A DNA stretch of 64,000 bases from an uncultured Corynebacterium sp. (GCF_946221105.1 NZ_CAMICL010000002.1:1-64000); one strand, 5' to 3'; counted from the stretch's first letter, positions 51,186-60,128 are shown. The notes: a model not told the origin generated them from the sequence alone. Numbers and translations: made by a program.

Positions 51186-51262
51186 GCCCCTATAGCCCAA
51201 TTGGCAGAGGCAGCGGACTTAAAATCCGCCCAGTGTCGGTTCGAGCCCGACTGGGGGCACCA
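51186..51262 (+). tRNA. tRNA-Leu (UAA) with short variable loop
   Basis: A 77-nt cloverleaf with acceptor GCCCCTA/TGGGGGC, anticodon stem GCGGA/TCCGC with loop CTTAAAA (anticodon UAA), T-arm GTCGG-TTCGAGC-CCGAC and encoded CCA. The variable region is only about 5 nt, whereas leucine tRNAs normally have a long class II arm. TACGAT at 51169-51174 is a fitting -10. The CCA abuts the stop codon of the convergent SDR gene. Confidence 0.88.
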
Positions 51263-52021
51263 CTACACGGCGGTGTATCCGCCGTCGGCGAGGTGGTAGG
51301 AGCCGTTGACGAACGACGCGTCGTCGGAAAGCAAGAAGCTCACCACCGCCGCGATCTCCTCGGGCTCGCCCAGGCGGCCAGCAGGATGCTTATCGACGAG
51401 CGCCTGGCGGGCCTCGCCCTGCGCCCGCTGAATCAGCGGCGTGTCAATGTACGCCGGACCCACGCAGTTGACCCGGATGCCGGTGGCGGCGTAATCCGCG
51501 GCCAGAGACTTGGTCAGCCCCACCACGCCGTGTTTCGCGGCGGTGTATGCCTCGATGCCGCCGGCGCGGCCCACGGAGCCGTGGATGGAGGACATGTTCA
51601 CAATCGCGCATTGTTCCGTGTTGCCCTGCTCGAGGAACTGCTTGAGCTGGTAGTGGCAGCCGTAGGCCACGCCGGACAGGTTGATGGCGATGACCTTGTC
51701 CCAGTCGGCCAGGTCCTTGTCCGCAAGCGGGGTGTGGTCGCCCACGCCAGCGTTGTTCACTGCGAGGTGGAGCGCGCCGAACGTGTCCACGGCGAACTGC
51801 ACGGCCGCCTCGTTGTCCTCCTTGCTGGCCACGTCCTGGCGGAACGCGGCCGCGGCACCACCGTCCGCCTCGATCGCGGCGGCGACGTCCTTGGCGGCGT
51901 CGTCGTTGATGTCGGCGACCACCACCTTGGCGCCCTCGCTGGCGAGACGCTTCGCGATGGCCTCACCGATGCCGGAGGCGCCGCCGGTGACCAGCGCAAC
52001 TTTGTTTTCAAACTTGCTCAT
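51263..52021 (-). CDS. Short-chain dehydrogenase/reductase
   Basis: A 252-aa classical SDR, an NAD(P)-dependent alcohol/ketone oxidoreductase of the FabG-like group. VALVTGGASGIGEAIAKRLASEG near residue 8 is the cofactor loop, and Asp in VVVADIND suggests NAD(H). NNAGVGDH near residue 89, the catalytic Ser in VNMSSIHGS near residue 141 and Tyr-x3-Lys in EAYTAAKHG near residue 155 complete the active site. AAGGAGC lies 5 nt before the ATG. The stop touches the tRNA-Leu 3' end. The substrate cannot be told from sequence. Confidence 0.89.
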   Translation of the reverse strand: MSKFENKVALVTGGASGIGEAIAKRLASEGAKVVVADINDDAAKDVAAAIEADGGAAAAFRQDVASKEDNEAAVQFAVDTFGALHLAVNNAGVGDHTPLADKDLADWDKVIAINLSGVAYGCHYQLKQFLEQGNTEQCAIVNMSSIHGSVGRAGGIEAYTAAKHGVVGLTKSLAADYAATGIRVNCVGPAYIDTPLIQRAQGEARQALVDKHPAGRLGEPEEIAAVVSFLLSDDASFVNGSYHLADGGYTAV

Positions 52022-52104
52022 GACTGCTCCTTGACCTTCCGTGGGGATGCGGTGCAGCCAAAGTGTAAGCAGCCGCCGACCCTCCTGGGGCCGGTTTTGG
52101 GCAG

Positions 52105-52461
52105 CTACTTCTTCGCCGCGCCGAGCGCAGCCTTGATCAGCGGGATCTGCAGCGGCAGTCGCCCGATGGAGATGATCTGCTTCTGCCAGGGCTCGTTGCG
52201 CCACTGCCACGCCATCTGGAAGTTCGCCGGCCACACCGCCGCCAACAGCGCCGCGGCGAAATTGCCGCCGGCCGCGCGGGTTTTGGGATTCGCCAGTAGG
52301 GCAGCGGCGGCGAGCTCGGCCACGCCGGAGACGTACGTGTAGGTGCGTGCGGAGCCGGGGAGGGCGTCGGGCACGATGCCGTCGAAAGGCTGCGGCTTTG
52401 CAAAATGCAGCACGCCCGCGCCGGCGAACAAGGGGATGAGGAACTTCTGCAACGGTGTCAT
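52105..52461 (-). CDS. DoxX-like small membrane protein
   Basis: A 118-aa protein with four hydrophobic segments. MTPLQKFLIPLFAGAGVLHFAKPQPFDGIVP at the start and YVSGVAELAAAALLANPKTRAAGG near residue 43 match the DoxX/MauE-like family. FAAALLAAVWPANFQMAWQW is the third helix. DoxX-like proteins take part in thiol or quinone redox systems in some actinobacteria. The ATG lies 7 nt behind TAGGCT, so the message is leaderless. It stands between the SDR and SGNH genes in the same orientation. Confidence 0.8.
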   Translation of the reverse strand: MTPLQKFLIPLFAGAGVLHFAKPQPFDGIVPDALPGSARTYTYVSGVAELAAAALLANPKTRAAGGNFAAALLAAVWPANFQMAWQWRNEPWQKQIISIGRLPLQIPLIKAALGAAKK

Positions 52462-52487
52462 TGGTCTGAGCCTACGCCTGGGCTGCG

Positions 52488-53354
52488 TTACAGCGCGCGG
52501 GCGACTTGGTCGGCCACGAAGGCGGACCCGGCGCGGGAGGGGTGGAAGACCATGTTGTATCCCGCCGTAGTGGTGTCGATGAGGCCCGCGACCCAGCGGT
52601 CGGCGTCGCGCGCGCAGGTGCTGTGACCGGTGGACTGTGCGTTGATGTCCAAAAACGCAGCGCCGACTTGGAGCGCGGCTTCGCGCTGATTGTCGCGGTG
52701 GTGCTGCTCCCAGCCGTGCACCGTCGGAGTGGGCACGCCGAGCGGGAGGTTGGGTACCACGTTGAAGGCGCAAATCGCGCCGTTTGCTCCGGCCACCGAA
52801 AGCATGCCGGGGATGATGATCTTCGCGTTCGGCGCCGCGGCGCGGACTTTCACCGCGGCGGCGCGCATGTTGGCCAAGTACTGCTCGCGGGTGCGCGCGG
52901 CGTCGTAGGTGGTGCCGGGCTTGTCCAGTAGCGGGCGCCAGTGATCGTTGAAGCCGGCGCCCAACGTCACAGCCCGGGTGCCTGCGTTCAGCGCGCCGGT
53001 GTGCACAGCGTGGTCGATGCGGCCAAGCATTTGCTCAGAGGTGATGCCGGCGCACGACCAGTCCGCAACCGCGGCGCCGGTGCGTGCACCGAGCTGGCTC
53101 GGCCAGTTGTCCGGGCCGTGGAGGCATCCGGATTCGCTCGGGTTGTTGCGGAGCACGCGTTCGGAGGAAGTGGAAGACAGGCTCGATCCATCGGTGAACC
53201 GCAGCACGGTGTTGAGGTACTGGTCCGGGTTAGCGGCGAACGAGTCGCCGAAGACCACCACGTTGCCCGCGGGCTGCGCGGTAGCGGGGGAGGCGGACGT
53301 GGCTGCAAGCAGCGCGACGAGGAATATGACGGTACGGCGGATCAGTTGGCTCAC
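52488..53354 (-). CDS. Secreted SGNH/GDSL-type hydrolase
   Basis: A 288-aa exported esterase or lipase. The signal peptide MSQLIRRTVIFLVALLAATSASPATA is followed by VVVFGDSFAANPDQY with the nucleophilic Ser near residue 38. Block III is TLGAGFNDHW and the catalytic Asp/His region is TAGYNMVFHPSRAG near the C-terminus. SGCLHGPDNWPSQL and DWSCAGIT suggest disulfides. The family occurs as secreted lipases in corynebacteria and mycobacteria. The GTG start is 7 nt behind TAGGAT, so leaderless translation is likely. Confidence 0.86.
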   Translation of the reverse strand: MSQLIRRTVIFLVALLAATSASPATAQPAGNVVVFGDSFAANPDQYLNTVLRFTDGSSLSSTSSERVLRNNPSESGCLHGPDNWPSQLGARTGAAVADWSCAGITSEQMLGRIDHAVHTGALNAGTRAVTLGAGFNDHWRPLLDKPGTTYDAARTREQYLANMRAAAVKVRAAAPNAKIIIPGMLSVAGANGAICAFNVVPNLPLGVPTPTVHGWEQHHRDNQREAALQVGAAFLDINAQSTGHSTCARDADRWVAGLIDTTTAGYNMVFHPSRAGSAFVADQVARAL

Positions 53355-53364
53355 GCGGCCGATC

Positions 53365-54735
53365 CTATACGCCGCCTTTGATGCCGTTGTACGCCTCGAG
53401 TGCGACTTTGCGCGACGCCTTCACGTCCACCATCGGCTCCGGGTAGCCGGGCAGCAACGCCTCCGGCGTCCAGCGCCCGACGTACTTGCCGGAGGGGTCG
53501 AACTTCTCCTGCTGGGTCAGCGGGTTGAAGATGCGGAAGTACGGTGCGGCGTCGTCGCCCGAGCCTGCCACCCACTGCCAGTTGAACGGGTTGGAGGCGG
53601 CGTCGGCGTCAACGAGCGTGTCCCAGAACCACTCCTCGCCGTGGCGCCAGTGGATGCCCAGGTTCTTGGTCAGCCAGGAGCCGGCCACCATGCGCACCCG
53701 GTTGTGCATGCGGCCGGTTTCCCACAGCTCGCGCATGCCGGCGTCCACCAGCGGCACGCCGGTCTCGCCGCGCTGCCACTGCGCCAGCTGGCCCAAGTGC
53801 TGGGCGGCGTCGGCGTCCGGCTCCATCGCCGGATCCGCGAAGGCTTGCGCGAAATCCCAGGGTGCCGCGTGCGAGCTCCACGCCCACTCGAACCGGTCGA
53901 ACTGGCTGTGCACGTTGCGCACCGCCAGGTCCGGCAGGTGGTATAGGCGGTGCCAGGCGAACTCGCGCCACACCAGCTGGCGCAAAAACGCCCACGCGTG
54001 GGGCGCGGCGGCCGGGTGCGTCTCCGCAAACGCCGCCGTTTCGGCCCACACGTAGCCCGGCGAGAGCTCCCCGAAGCGCAGGTGCGCGCTCAGGCCCGAG
54101 GTCGCGCCGGGGCTCAAGTCGTTGTTGTCGTAGCCGCGCCCGTCCGCAAGCCCGTCCAAGAATTCGTGGAAGCGCGAGAGCGCGGCGTCCTCGCCGGGTA
54201 TGTTGTGCTCGACTAACCCCTCGGTCCACGACGGCGCCTCCGGAACCTCCAGCCGCGCGCCGCCCGGCAACGCCGGCGCGGAAACGGGCTGCGGCGGGTG
54301 CGCGATCAAATGCTGCTGCATGGCCTTGTAAAACGGCGTGAACACCCGGTACGGGGTGCCGGCGCCGGTGTTGATCTCCCAGGGTTCCGCGAGCAGGAAC
54401 CCGGGGAACGTGCGCGCGCCCACCGCACGCTTGACCTCGGCGTCCACATCGACCGCGTCGTACCGGCGGTTCCACGCCACCTCCGCGCCGAGCTCTTTGG
54501 CCAGGCGCGGGATGATCTCGCGGGGATCGCCCTGCTCGCGGATTATCGGGAGCTTCGTGCTTAGCGACGCCACACTGTGGTCGCGCCACCACGCGGCGGC
54601 GCGGCCCAGGGGGCGGGGGCCGGAGGTGTCGTCGATAAGCACACCTGCGACCTCTCCGCGCGACACCGCCCACGACAAGGCGGGGTTGTCCGTGACGCGA
54701 AGGTCGTCGCGGAACCAAACAAGGGTGGTGGGCAC
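53365..54735 (-). CDS. phr: Deoxyribodipyrimidine photo-lyase
   Basis: Repairs cyclobutane pyrimidine dimers with blue light. The 456-aa protein has the N-terminal antenna domain [22 protein letters not shown] near residue 6, typical of class I photolyases. FAD-binding segments include [14 protein letters not shown] near residue 222 and [12 protein letters not shown] near residue 255. [53 protein letters not shown] near residue 340 carries the conserved Trp and Asn residues. GGAGG lies 5 nt before the GTG start. It is divergent from luxS, 29 bp apart. Confidence 0.93.
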   Translation of the reverse strand: MPTTLVWFRDDLRVTDNPALSWAVSRGEVAGVLIDDTSGPRPLGRAAAWWRDHSVASLSTKLPIIREQGDPREIIPRLAKELGAEVAWNRRYDAVDVDAEVKRAVGARTFPGFLLAEPWEINTGAGTPYRVFTPFYKAMQQHLIAHPPQPVSAPALPGGARLEVPEAPSWTEGLVEHNIPGEDAALSRFHEFLDGLADGRGYDNNDLSPGATSGLSAHLRFGELSPGYVWAETAAFAETHPAAAPHAWAFLRQLVWREFAWHRLYHLPDLAVRNVHSQFDRFEWAWSSHAAPWDFAQAFADPAMEPDADAAQHLGQLAQWQRGETGVPLVDAGMRELWETGRMHNRVRMVAGSWLTKNLGIHWRHGEEWFWDTLVDADAASNPFNWQWVAGSGDDAAPYFRIFNPLTQQEKFDPSGKYVGRWTPEALLPGYPEPMVDVKASRKVALEAYNGIKGGV

Positions 54736-54764
54736 GTGCGCCTCCGTTCAGTAGAGTCAAGGCC

Positions 54765-55229
54765 ATGACTGATCGTATGAATGTGGAATCTTTCAACCTC
54801 GACCACACCAAGGTAGCCGCCCCGTTCATCCGGCTCGCGGACCGCAAGGAGCTGCCCCAAGGCGACACGCTGGTGAAGTGGGACATCCGCTTCAAGCAGC
54901 CCAACGTCGAGCACCTGGAGATGCCGGCGGTGCACTCGCTGGAGCACATGTTCGCCGAGCACGCCCGCAACCACGCGGACAACGTCATCGACTTCGGCCC
55001 GATGGGCTGCCAGACCGGCTTCTACCTCATGCTTTCCGGCGACGTCGCCGAGGCCGAGGTGGCCGATCTGGTGGAAAAGACGCTCACCGACATCACCAAC
55101 GCTTCCGAGGTGCCGGCCGCCAACGAGAAGCAGTGCGGCTGGGGCGCAAGCCACGACCTGGAGGCAGCCAAGCGCGAAGCGCAGGCGTTTTTGGACAAGC
55201 GCGACGAGTGGGGCACCGTCTTTAAGTAG
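54765..55229 (+). CDS. luxS: S-ribosylhomocysteine lyase (autoinducer-2 synthase)
   Basis: Cleaves S-ribosylhomocysteine to homocysteine and the AI-2 precursor DPD, so it serves the activated-methyl cycle and possibly signalling. It is 154 aa. The metal site is His57, Glu60 and His61 (VHSLEHMF) with Cys124 (QCGWG). [16 protein letters not shown] near residue 75 holds the catalytic Cys. The ATG is 7 nt behind TAGAGT, so leaderless. No other methyl-cycle gene (pfs, metK) is nearby. It ends just before a convergent SUFU-domain gene. Confidence 0.94.
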   Translation: MTDRMNVESFNLDHTKVAAPFIRLADRKELPQGDTLVKWDIRFKQPNVEHLEMPAVHSLEHMFAEHARNHADNVIDFGPMGCQTGFYLMLSGDVAEAEVADLVEKTLTDITNASEVPAANEKQCGWGASHDLEAAKREAQAFLDKRDEWGTVFK

Positions 55230-55236
55230 TCGGGCT

Positions 55237-56163
55237 TTAAGTAGTCGGGTCCACCACCCGGATTTCCAGCGGCGCGGTGCGCAGGCGGTAGATGCCTGGC
55301 ACCGCGTCGAACGTTGCGAGCAGTTCATGGGCGAGCGCCGGGGTGGCGGCGACGATGATGTGGCTCTCCGCGAGCTCAGTCGTCGGCTCATGCGGGTTGA
55401 GTAGCAGCCACGTTTCGCCGTTGAGCAGCGCGAACGCTCTTTCGTGCAGCAGTCGGTGGCGCGCGGCGCGGATCAACGCGCGCGCAGCCTCCGGATCCAG
55501 GTCCACGCGACCTGCGGCGTCGACCTCGAGGTAGCGGGCGTGCATCGCGCCTATCGACGACCCTTCGGCCGCCACCGTTTCCTCCAACAATGCCCGGTCC
55601 TGCATGTTCGCGCTGATTGGTTTGCGGTCCGTGGACGTAAGCCCCAGCGGCACGCGGTCGCCGACAAAGGCCGCGAATTTCAGCGGGTCCCAGGACAGCA
55701 TCTGCTCCACGTCGTCGCCGTTGATGCCGACCGCGTAGGTGAAACGGACCAGGCCAGTGGGCCCGTCCAGCACACCGAGGATGGGGTCGGTGACAAACAC
55801 GAAGCCGGTGAGCGTGCCGCGCGGGTTGTCCAGCACCAGGTAGTGCCCCGGCTCGATGTCGTCGCGGGCGGCGCGGGCGAGCAGGCGGGCCGGCCACTCG
55901 TCGGGAAGCGCAGGCGTGCCAGGCACGCGCAACGTGAGCTCGGTCTGGGTGCCCGCGGACGGCTGGGAGGACTCCACACGGGACTTGCCGTAGGTGCAGT
56001 ACAGCACGTGGGGGACAGGCTCGGCTAGCACGTACGCGTGGACCTCCAGGTGGCGGTAGGAAAACACGTACGCGTCCGCGCCGCCGGCGGCCTGAACGAT
56101 GTGGCCGCGCACCACCTCACCGCCCGTTTTCGGGCCGCGGCGGGCGTTGTCGAGCATTCCCAT
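55237..56163 (-). CDS. Suppressor-of-fused (SUFU) domain protein
   Basis: A 308-aa soluble protein. SYRHLEVHAYVLAEPVPHVLYCTYGKSRVESS near residue 40, ELTLRVPGTPALPDEWPARLLARAARDDIEPGHYLVL near residue 80 and VDGVDDVEQMLSWD-like strands resemble the bacterial SUFU domain. The C-terminal 100 residues (AEGSSIGAMHARYLEVDAAGR onward) are less familiar. Bacterial SUFU proteins often act as immunity proteins in polymorphic toxin systems, but many are stand-alone and uncharacterised. The start is uncertain among three close ATGs; the one at 56163 is 7 nt behind TATGGT. It carries one 12-mer repeat with an ATA codon. Confidence 0.68.
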   Translation of the reverse strand: MGMLDNARRGPKTGGEVVRGHIVQAAGGADAYVFSYRHLEVHAYVLAEPVPHVLYCTYGKSRVESSQPSAGTQTELTLRVPGTPALPDEWPARLLARAARDDIEPGHYLVLDNPRGTLTGFVFVTDPILGVLDGPTGLVRFTYAVGINGDDVEQMLSWDPLKFAAFVGDRVPLGLTSTDRKPISANMQDRALLEETVAAEGSSIGAMHARYLEVDAAGRVDLDPEAARALIRAARHRLLHERAFALLNGETWLLLNPHEPTTELAESHIIVAATPALAHELLATFDAVPGIYRLRTAPLEIRVVDPTT

Positions 56164-56296
56164 GCAGCCCACCATATCCCCGCCGGGACGAGGCGAGCGT
56201 TCAGCTGGCAGCACGCTCGCGGGAACCTTTTTGGTAAGAGTGGCGTTATACCCGGTGAACTCTCGGACAAAACCCAATGGAAAGGAACTGTGCGAC

Positions 56297-57103
56297 GTGA
56301 GAAGCACTAACCCCGTTCTGCGCAACATTCCGGGGGCGGATGCGGACAACGGCTACCAGGCCGGCCAGACCGCGACGCTTCCGGGGCACGCGCCCGAAAT
56401 TGATCAGCAACGCCCGATGACGGTGGACGATGTGGTGACCAAGACGGGCATCACCCTCGCCGTGATCATCGCGTTCGCCGCAGCGAACTTCGGCATCTTC
56501 CTCACCGGCAACGTTCAGCTCGGCTTCATCCTGACCGTCGTCGGCGCCATCGGCGGCTTCGTCACCACCCTGGTCAACGCATTCCGCCGCGAGTTCGGCT
56601 CAAGGACGCTGACGTTGATCTACGCAGCATTCGAGGGCCTGTTCCTCGGCGGCTTCTCCCTGACTGTCTCCGGCTGGTTTACAGTCGGCGGCGCCGATGC
56701 TGGCCAACTGATCTTCCAGGCCATCCTGGGCACGATCGGTGTGTTCATCGGCATGCTCGTGGTCTACCGCCGCGGCGCGATCCGCGTGACCCCGCGCTTT
56801 AACCGCATCCTCACCGGCCTGATCTTCGGCGTAGCAATCATGGCGCTGGGCAACTTCCTGCTGGCCATCTTCGCCGGCATCTCCCCGCTTCGCGACGGCG
56901 GCACGCTGTCTATCATCTTCGGTGTGGTCTGCGTGGTACTGGCGGCCCTGTCCTTCCTGCAGGACTTCGACCTGGCTGACAAGCTGGTCCGCACCGGTGC
57001 GCCGGAGCGCGCCGCCTGGGGCGTCGCCCTGGGCCTCGCCGTGACTCTGGTGTGGCTCTACACCGAGATCCTGCGCCTGCTGTCCTACTTCAACGACCGC
57101 TAG
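56297..57103 (+). CDS. Bax inhibitor-1/YccA family membrane protein
   Basis: A 268-aa integral membrane protein of the YccA branch of the BI-1 superfamily. These proteins act as cation (Ca2+) leak channels or modulate membrane proteases such as FtsH. A 50-residue polar N-terminus precedes seven hydrophobic segments. GSRTLTLIYAAFEGLFLGGFSL near residue 96 and FLQDFDLADKLVRTGAPERAAWGVALG near residue 225 are family motifs, the latter holding the conserved Asp pair. The GTG start is preceded by GGAAAGGAAC. A strong bidirectional hairpin follows the stop. Confidence 0.86.
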   Translation: MRSTNPVLRNIPGADADNGYQAGQTATLPGHAPEIDQQRPMTVDDVVTKTGITLAVIIAFAAANFGIFLTGNVQLGFILTVVGAIGGFVTTLVNAFRREFGSRTLTLIYAAFEGLFLGGFSLTVSGWFTVGGADAGQLIFQAILGTIGVFIGMLVVYRRGAIRVTPRFNRILTGLIFGVAIMALGNFLLAIFAGISPLRDGGTLSIIFGVVCVVLAALSFLQDFDLADKLVRTGAPERAAWGVALGLAVTLVWLYTEILRLLSYFNDR

Positions 57104-57128
57104 GCCTCCGCGGAAACAGCGGCAAACG

Positions 57129-57172
57129 CAAAGCGCCTCGCCTCCGGATCATCTCCGGGGCGAGGCGCTTTG
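57129..57172. terminator. Bidirectional terminator between yccA-like and lipoprotein genes
   Basis: CAAAGCGCCTCGCC at 57129-57142 pairs perfectly with GGCGAGGCGCTTTG at 57159-57172, a 14-bp stem with a 16-nt loop. The stem ends in AAA/TTT on both strands, so it can end transcription from both convergent genes. Confidence 0.82.
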
Positions 57173-57185
57173 TCGTGCGCGCGGC

Positions 57186-57713
57186 TTAGTAGTTGTTGTC
57201 CGGCACGACCGACTGACCGTCGACGGACACGGTGGTGAACACCGGCTTGCCGTCAACAATCTCCGGGTTGCCCAGCACAACCTTCACACCCTCTTCGCGG
57301 TTGTCCGGGGAGACAACGACGCGGGTTGCGGTGCCCTCGGCGATGTCCTCGCCCCACTGATCCCAGACGATGTTCTCCAGGAAGTCGTCCTGGTTGGCGC
57401 AGTCCACGGTCAGGCGGTCCGGGCGCACCAGGTCGGTGGCGCCGCAGTTATTGAACACCGGTGCGGCGTCGACGGCGGCCTCGGAAGTCTCCTGCTCCTG
57501 CGCGGCGTTCGCCTCGGTGACGTTGGTCGCCGTCGCGGTGCCGGTGGCGGTGGTCGCGGTGCCGGCGCCCTTCAAGGAGTTCGGGTCCTGGGTGGTGGCG
57601 GTGTCGACCTTCTCGGAGGAGGGGTTCTGGTGCGGCGGGGTGCAGCCTGCAAGAGCGATGGCGGCCAGGGCGGCGACGCCGGCTACTGCTTTGCGGGAAG
57701 AGGTGGCAATCAC
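57186..57713 (-). CDS. Lipoprotein of unknown function
   Basis: A 175-aa lipoprotein. MIATSSRKAVAGVAALAAIALAGC carries the lipobox LAGC with Cys24. A Thr/Ala-rich linker (about residues 30-75) leads to a compact domain with two Cys residues (FNNCGATDLVRPDRLTVDCANQDDF) and the strands VVVSPDNREEGVKVVLGNPEIVDG. No family was recognised. The GTG start is preceded by AAGGACC. It follows greA on the same strand by 39 bp and ends at the bidirectional terminator. Confidence 0.72.
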   Translation of the reverse strand: MIATSSRKAVAGVAALAAIALAGCTPPHQNPSSEKVDTATTQDPNSLKGAGTATTATGTATATNVTEANAAQEQETSEAAVDAAPVFNNCGATDLVRPDRLTVDCANQDDFLENIVWDQWGEDIAEGTATRVVVSPDNREEGVKVVLGNPEIVDGKPVFTTVSVDGQSVVPDNNY

Positions 57714-57752
57714 AGGAATGGTCCTTCTGTTTGGAAAAGAGAAAAGTACTGG

Positions 57753-58274
57753 CTACTTCGCGCGGGGCGTGGAGGCCTTGACTGAATCATACGGCTCGGC
57801 GGAAACGACGGTGACGGAAATCTCGCGGCCGTTCGGGGCGGTGTACTTGCGGGTTTCGCCCTCGGAAGCACCGACGACGGCTGCGCCGAGCGGGGACTGC
57901 TCCGAGTAGGTCTCCAGATCCGCGTTGTCCGTGGACGCCGCGCGGGTGCCGATGAGGAAGGTCTCGCGGTCGTCCTCGTCGCCGTCGTAGTAGACGTGCA
58001 CGACGGAACCGACGTGGGCGACACCTTCTTCGATGCCGGCACGCTCAGTGGTGGAGTTGGACAGGATCTCGGAGATCTGCTTGATGCGCGCCTCCTCCTG
58101 GTCCTGCTGCTCGCGGGCGGCGTCGTAGCCGGCGTTCTCCTTGAGGTCGCCCTCCTCGCGGCGCTCGTTGATCTCGGCCGCGATCGCGGGGCGGTTATCA
58201 ATGAGCTGCTGCAGCTCGGCCTCGAGCTTGGCCTTCATTTCAGGAGTGATGTACTGCTGCTGGGATTCAGCCAT
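57753..58274 (-). CDS. greA: Transcription elongation factor GreA
   Basis: Enters the secondary channel of RNA polymerase and triggers cleavage of backtracked RNA. The 173-aa protein has the N-terminal coiled-coil hairpin (MKAKLEAELQQLIDNRPAIAAEINERREEGDLKENAGYDAAREQQ) with the acidic tip (EEGD-LKENA). The globular C-terminal domain ends with SEQSPLGAAVVGASEGE. The order greA-DUF4307-mca matches mycobacteria and other corynebacteria. GGGAAGG lies somewhat far upstream (about 13 nt) of the ATG. Confidence 0.95.
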   Translation of the reverse strand: MAESQQQYITPEMKAKLEAELQQLIDNRPAIAAEINERREEGDLKENAGYDAAREQQDQEEARIKQISEILSNSTTERAGIEEGVAHVGSVVHVYYDGDEDDRETFLIGTRAASTDNADLETYSEQSPLGAAVVGASEGETRKYTAPNGREISVTVVSAEPYDSVKASTPRAK

Positions 58275-58380
58275 AGGGGTCTAAACCTTCCCTGATACGT
58301 GAAATCGGCCCGCCGCTCGCGGGCCAATGTGTGCAGATATACAGCCGGAAGATTACCACACGCGAATGCGGCAGTTTCCG

Positions 58381-58839
58381 CTAGCGTGCTGCGTAGAAGC
58401 TGCTCTCCGGGTCCATATAGAAGGGGAGATTCTCGGAGCAGCCGTAGATGCGCCCAGACACCAGCGGCTCGCGCACCGGCAGGTCCACAGCGATGCGGGA
58501 GTGCTCCTCGCCGCCGGCGGGCAGGACCACCTCGCGGCGGCCCACCTCCGCGTGCGAGTAGTCCACCGCCGTGACGATGCAGTACGCGGGCGTGTCCGGG
58601 TTTTTACGGTTCACGTCGATCCAGAGCCGGCCCGTTTCGTCGTCGATATGCTCCTGCGAAATGAATTCGGCGCGGACCGGTTCGTTGAAGCGCTCCATGA
58701 TCGTGCGGGCGCCGACGAAGAGCAAAGCGATCATGAGCAGCGCGGCGACAACCGCCACCACCTTGCCGCCGATGGAGCCGCCGGAGCCGCGGTTGCGGCC
58801 GTATCGCTCGGCGGGGCGGGGAGAGGTAGCGGTGCTCAC
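58381..58839 (-). CDS. DUF4307 family membrane protein
   Basis: A 152-aa protein with a Ser/Pro/Arg-rich cytoplasmic start, a single membrane helix (VVAVVAALLMIALLFVGARTI near residue 28) and an extracytoplasmic domain of about 100 residues (RAEFISQEHIDDETGRLWIDVNRKNPDTPAYCIVTAVDYSHAEVGRR). It occupies the place of mycobacterial Rv1081c between greA and mca, so the family call rests on both sequence pattern and synteny. Function unknown. AAGGAG precedes the GTG start. Confidence 0.84.
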   Translation of the reverse strand: MSTATSPRPAERYGRNRGSGGSIGGKVVAVVAALLMIALLFVGARTIMERFNEPVRAEFISQEHIDDETGRLWIDVNRKNPDTPAYCIVTAVDYSHAEVGRREVVLPAGGEEHSRIAVDLPVREPLVSGRIYGCSENLPFYMDPESSFYAAR

Positions 58840-58937
58840 GGAAACGGCTCCTTGCAGGTGGTAAGGACTTTAGCGTTGATGGTACTAAGATGGCGCGGAG
58901 GTACAGAACTGACCCCTACGAAAGTTGGATTGATCGA

Positions 58938-59810
58938 GTGACCGGGTTGCGTCTCATGGCAATTCACGCCCACCCCGACGACGAGTCCTCCAAGGGCGCG
59001 GCCACCATGGCTAAGTACGCCGCGGAAGGCAACCGCGTTCAGGTCGTCACTTGCACTGACGGCAGGCGCGGCGACATTCTCAATCCGGCTATGGACCGCC
59101 CCGGCGTCCTAGACAACATCCTCGACGTGCGCCGCGAGGAAATGGCGCGCGCCGCGGCGGCGCTCGGCGTCGAGCACGTCTGGCTGGGCTACGAGGACTC
59201 CGGGCTGCCGGAGGGCGACCCGCTGCCGCCGCTGCCGGAAGGCTCGTTCGCGGTGCAGGACCCGGAAGAAGTCGCGGTGAAGATTGTGGAGCAGATCCGC
59301 GAGTTCCGCCCGCACGTGATCATCACTTACGACGAAAACGGCGGCTACCCGCACCCGGACCACCTGATGGTGCACGCGATCTCCATGATCGCCTGGGAGC
59401 GCGCCGGCGACCCGGAGTTTGCGCCTGGCACCGGCGAGCCGTGGACGCCGCTGAAGCTGTACTACTCGCACGGATTCATCCTGCAGCGCATGAAGCTGCT
59501 GCAGGAGCGCCTGATCCAGCGCGGAAAGAAGAGCCCGTACGAGCTGATGATCAAGCGTTGGGAGGAAAACGAGGGCGACGTCTTCGGTCGCGTGACCACT
59601 CAGGTGGAGTGCGCCGGCTACTTCCAGCAGCGCGCCGAGGCGCTCACGGCCCACGCCACGCAGATCGACCCCGCCGGCGCCTTCCTAGCCAGCCCGGTGG
59701 AGGACCAGCAGGACGTTTGGCCCACCGAAGAGTTCGAGCTGGCCGCGTCCAGGGTGGAGACCACTCTGCCGGAAACCGACCTGTTCGCAGGCATCGAGGA
59801 GGAAAACTAA
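58938..59810 (+). CDS. mca: Mycothiol S-conjugate amidase
   Basis: Cleaves mycothiol adducts of electrophiles, giving mercapturic acids for export, and thus detoxifies antibiotics and alkylators. The 290-aa protein has the Zn site AIHAHPDDESSKGAAT near residue 8 and TYDENGGYPHPDHLMVHAIS near residue 136. WLGYEDSGLPEGDPLPP and RVTTQVECAGYFQQRAEALTAHATQIDP near residue 220 match Mca rather than MshB. The GTG start was chosen because it gives the usual VTGLRLMAIHAHPDD opening; an ATG 16 codons earlier is possible. A small membrane protein gene follows without gap. Confidence 0.93.
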   Translation: MTGLRLMAIHAHPDDESSKGAATMAKYAAEGNRVQVVTCTDGRRGDILNPAMDRPGVLDNILDVRREEMARAAAALGVEHVWLGYEDSGLPEGDPLPPLPEGSFAVQDPEEVAVKIVEQIREFRPHVIITYDENGGYPHPDHLMVHAISMIAWERAGDPEFAPGTGEPWTPLKLYYSHGFILQRMKLLQERLIQRGKKSPYELMIKRWEENEGDVFGRVTTQVECAGYFQQRAEALTAHATQIDPAGAFLASPVEDQQDVWPTEEFELAASRVETTLPETDLFAGIEEEN

Positions 59811-60110
59811 ATGACAACGTTCACCATCGCCGCCGCCAACGCCGCGAACTTCGTGCTCGCTCAGAACCCGGGCGAGACCCCGGTCGGCCCGGACTTCGGC
59901 AAAGCCTCGCCGATCGGCCTGCTGCTGCTGGTGGTTCTGGCCATTGTGGTGCTGTTCATCGGCTGGTCGTTCCACCGCCGCTTCTCCCGCTTCAAGCGCC
60001 GCCAGGCGTTCGCGGAGGCGCGCGGGATCGACCCGTTCGACGAGAAAGCGATCGACGAGGCCATGGAGAAGGCCGGGGTCAAGGACCAGCGGAAGAAAAA
60101 CGCGTTCTAG
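59811..60110 (+). CDS. Small membrane protein downstream of mca
   Basis: A 99-aa protein with a short extracytoplasmic start, one membrane helix (GLLLLVVLAIVVLFIGWSF near residue 36) and a basic then acidic cytoplasmic tail (SRFKRRQAFAEARGIDPFDEKAIDEAMEKAG). It begins immediately after the mca stop and holds the place of mycobacterial Rv1083, so synteny supports the gene. Function unknown; the constant link with mca suggests a role near mycothiol metabolism, but this is not shown. Confidence 0.82.
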   Translation: MTTFTIAAANAANFVLAQNPGETPVGPDFGKASPIGLLLLVVLAIVVLFIGWSFHRRFSRFKRRQAFAEARGIDPFDEKAIDEAMEKAGVKDQRKKNAF

Positions 60111-60128
60111 CTGGCTAGAATTTATCCC

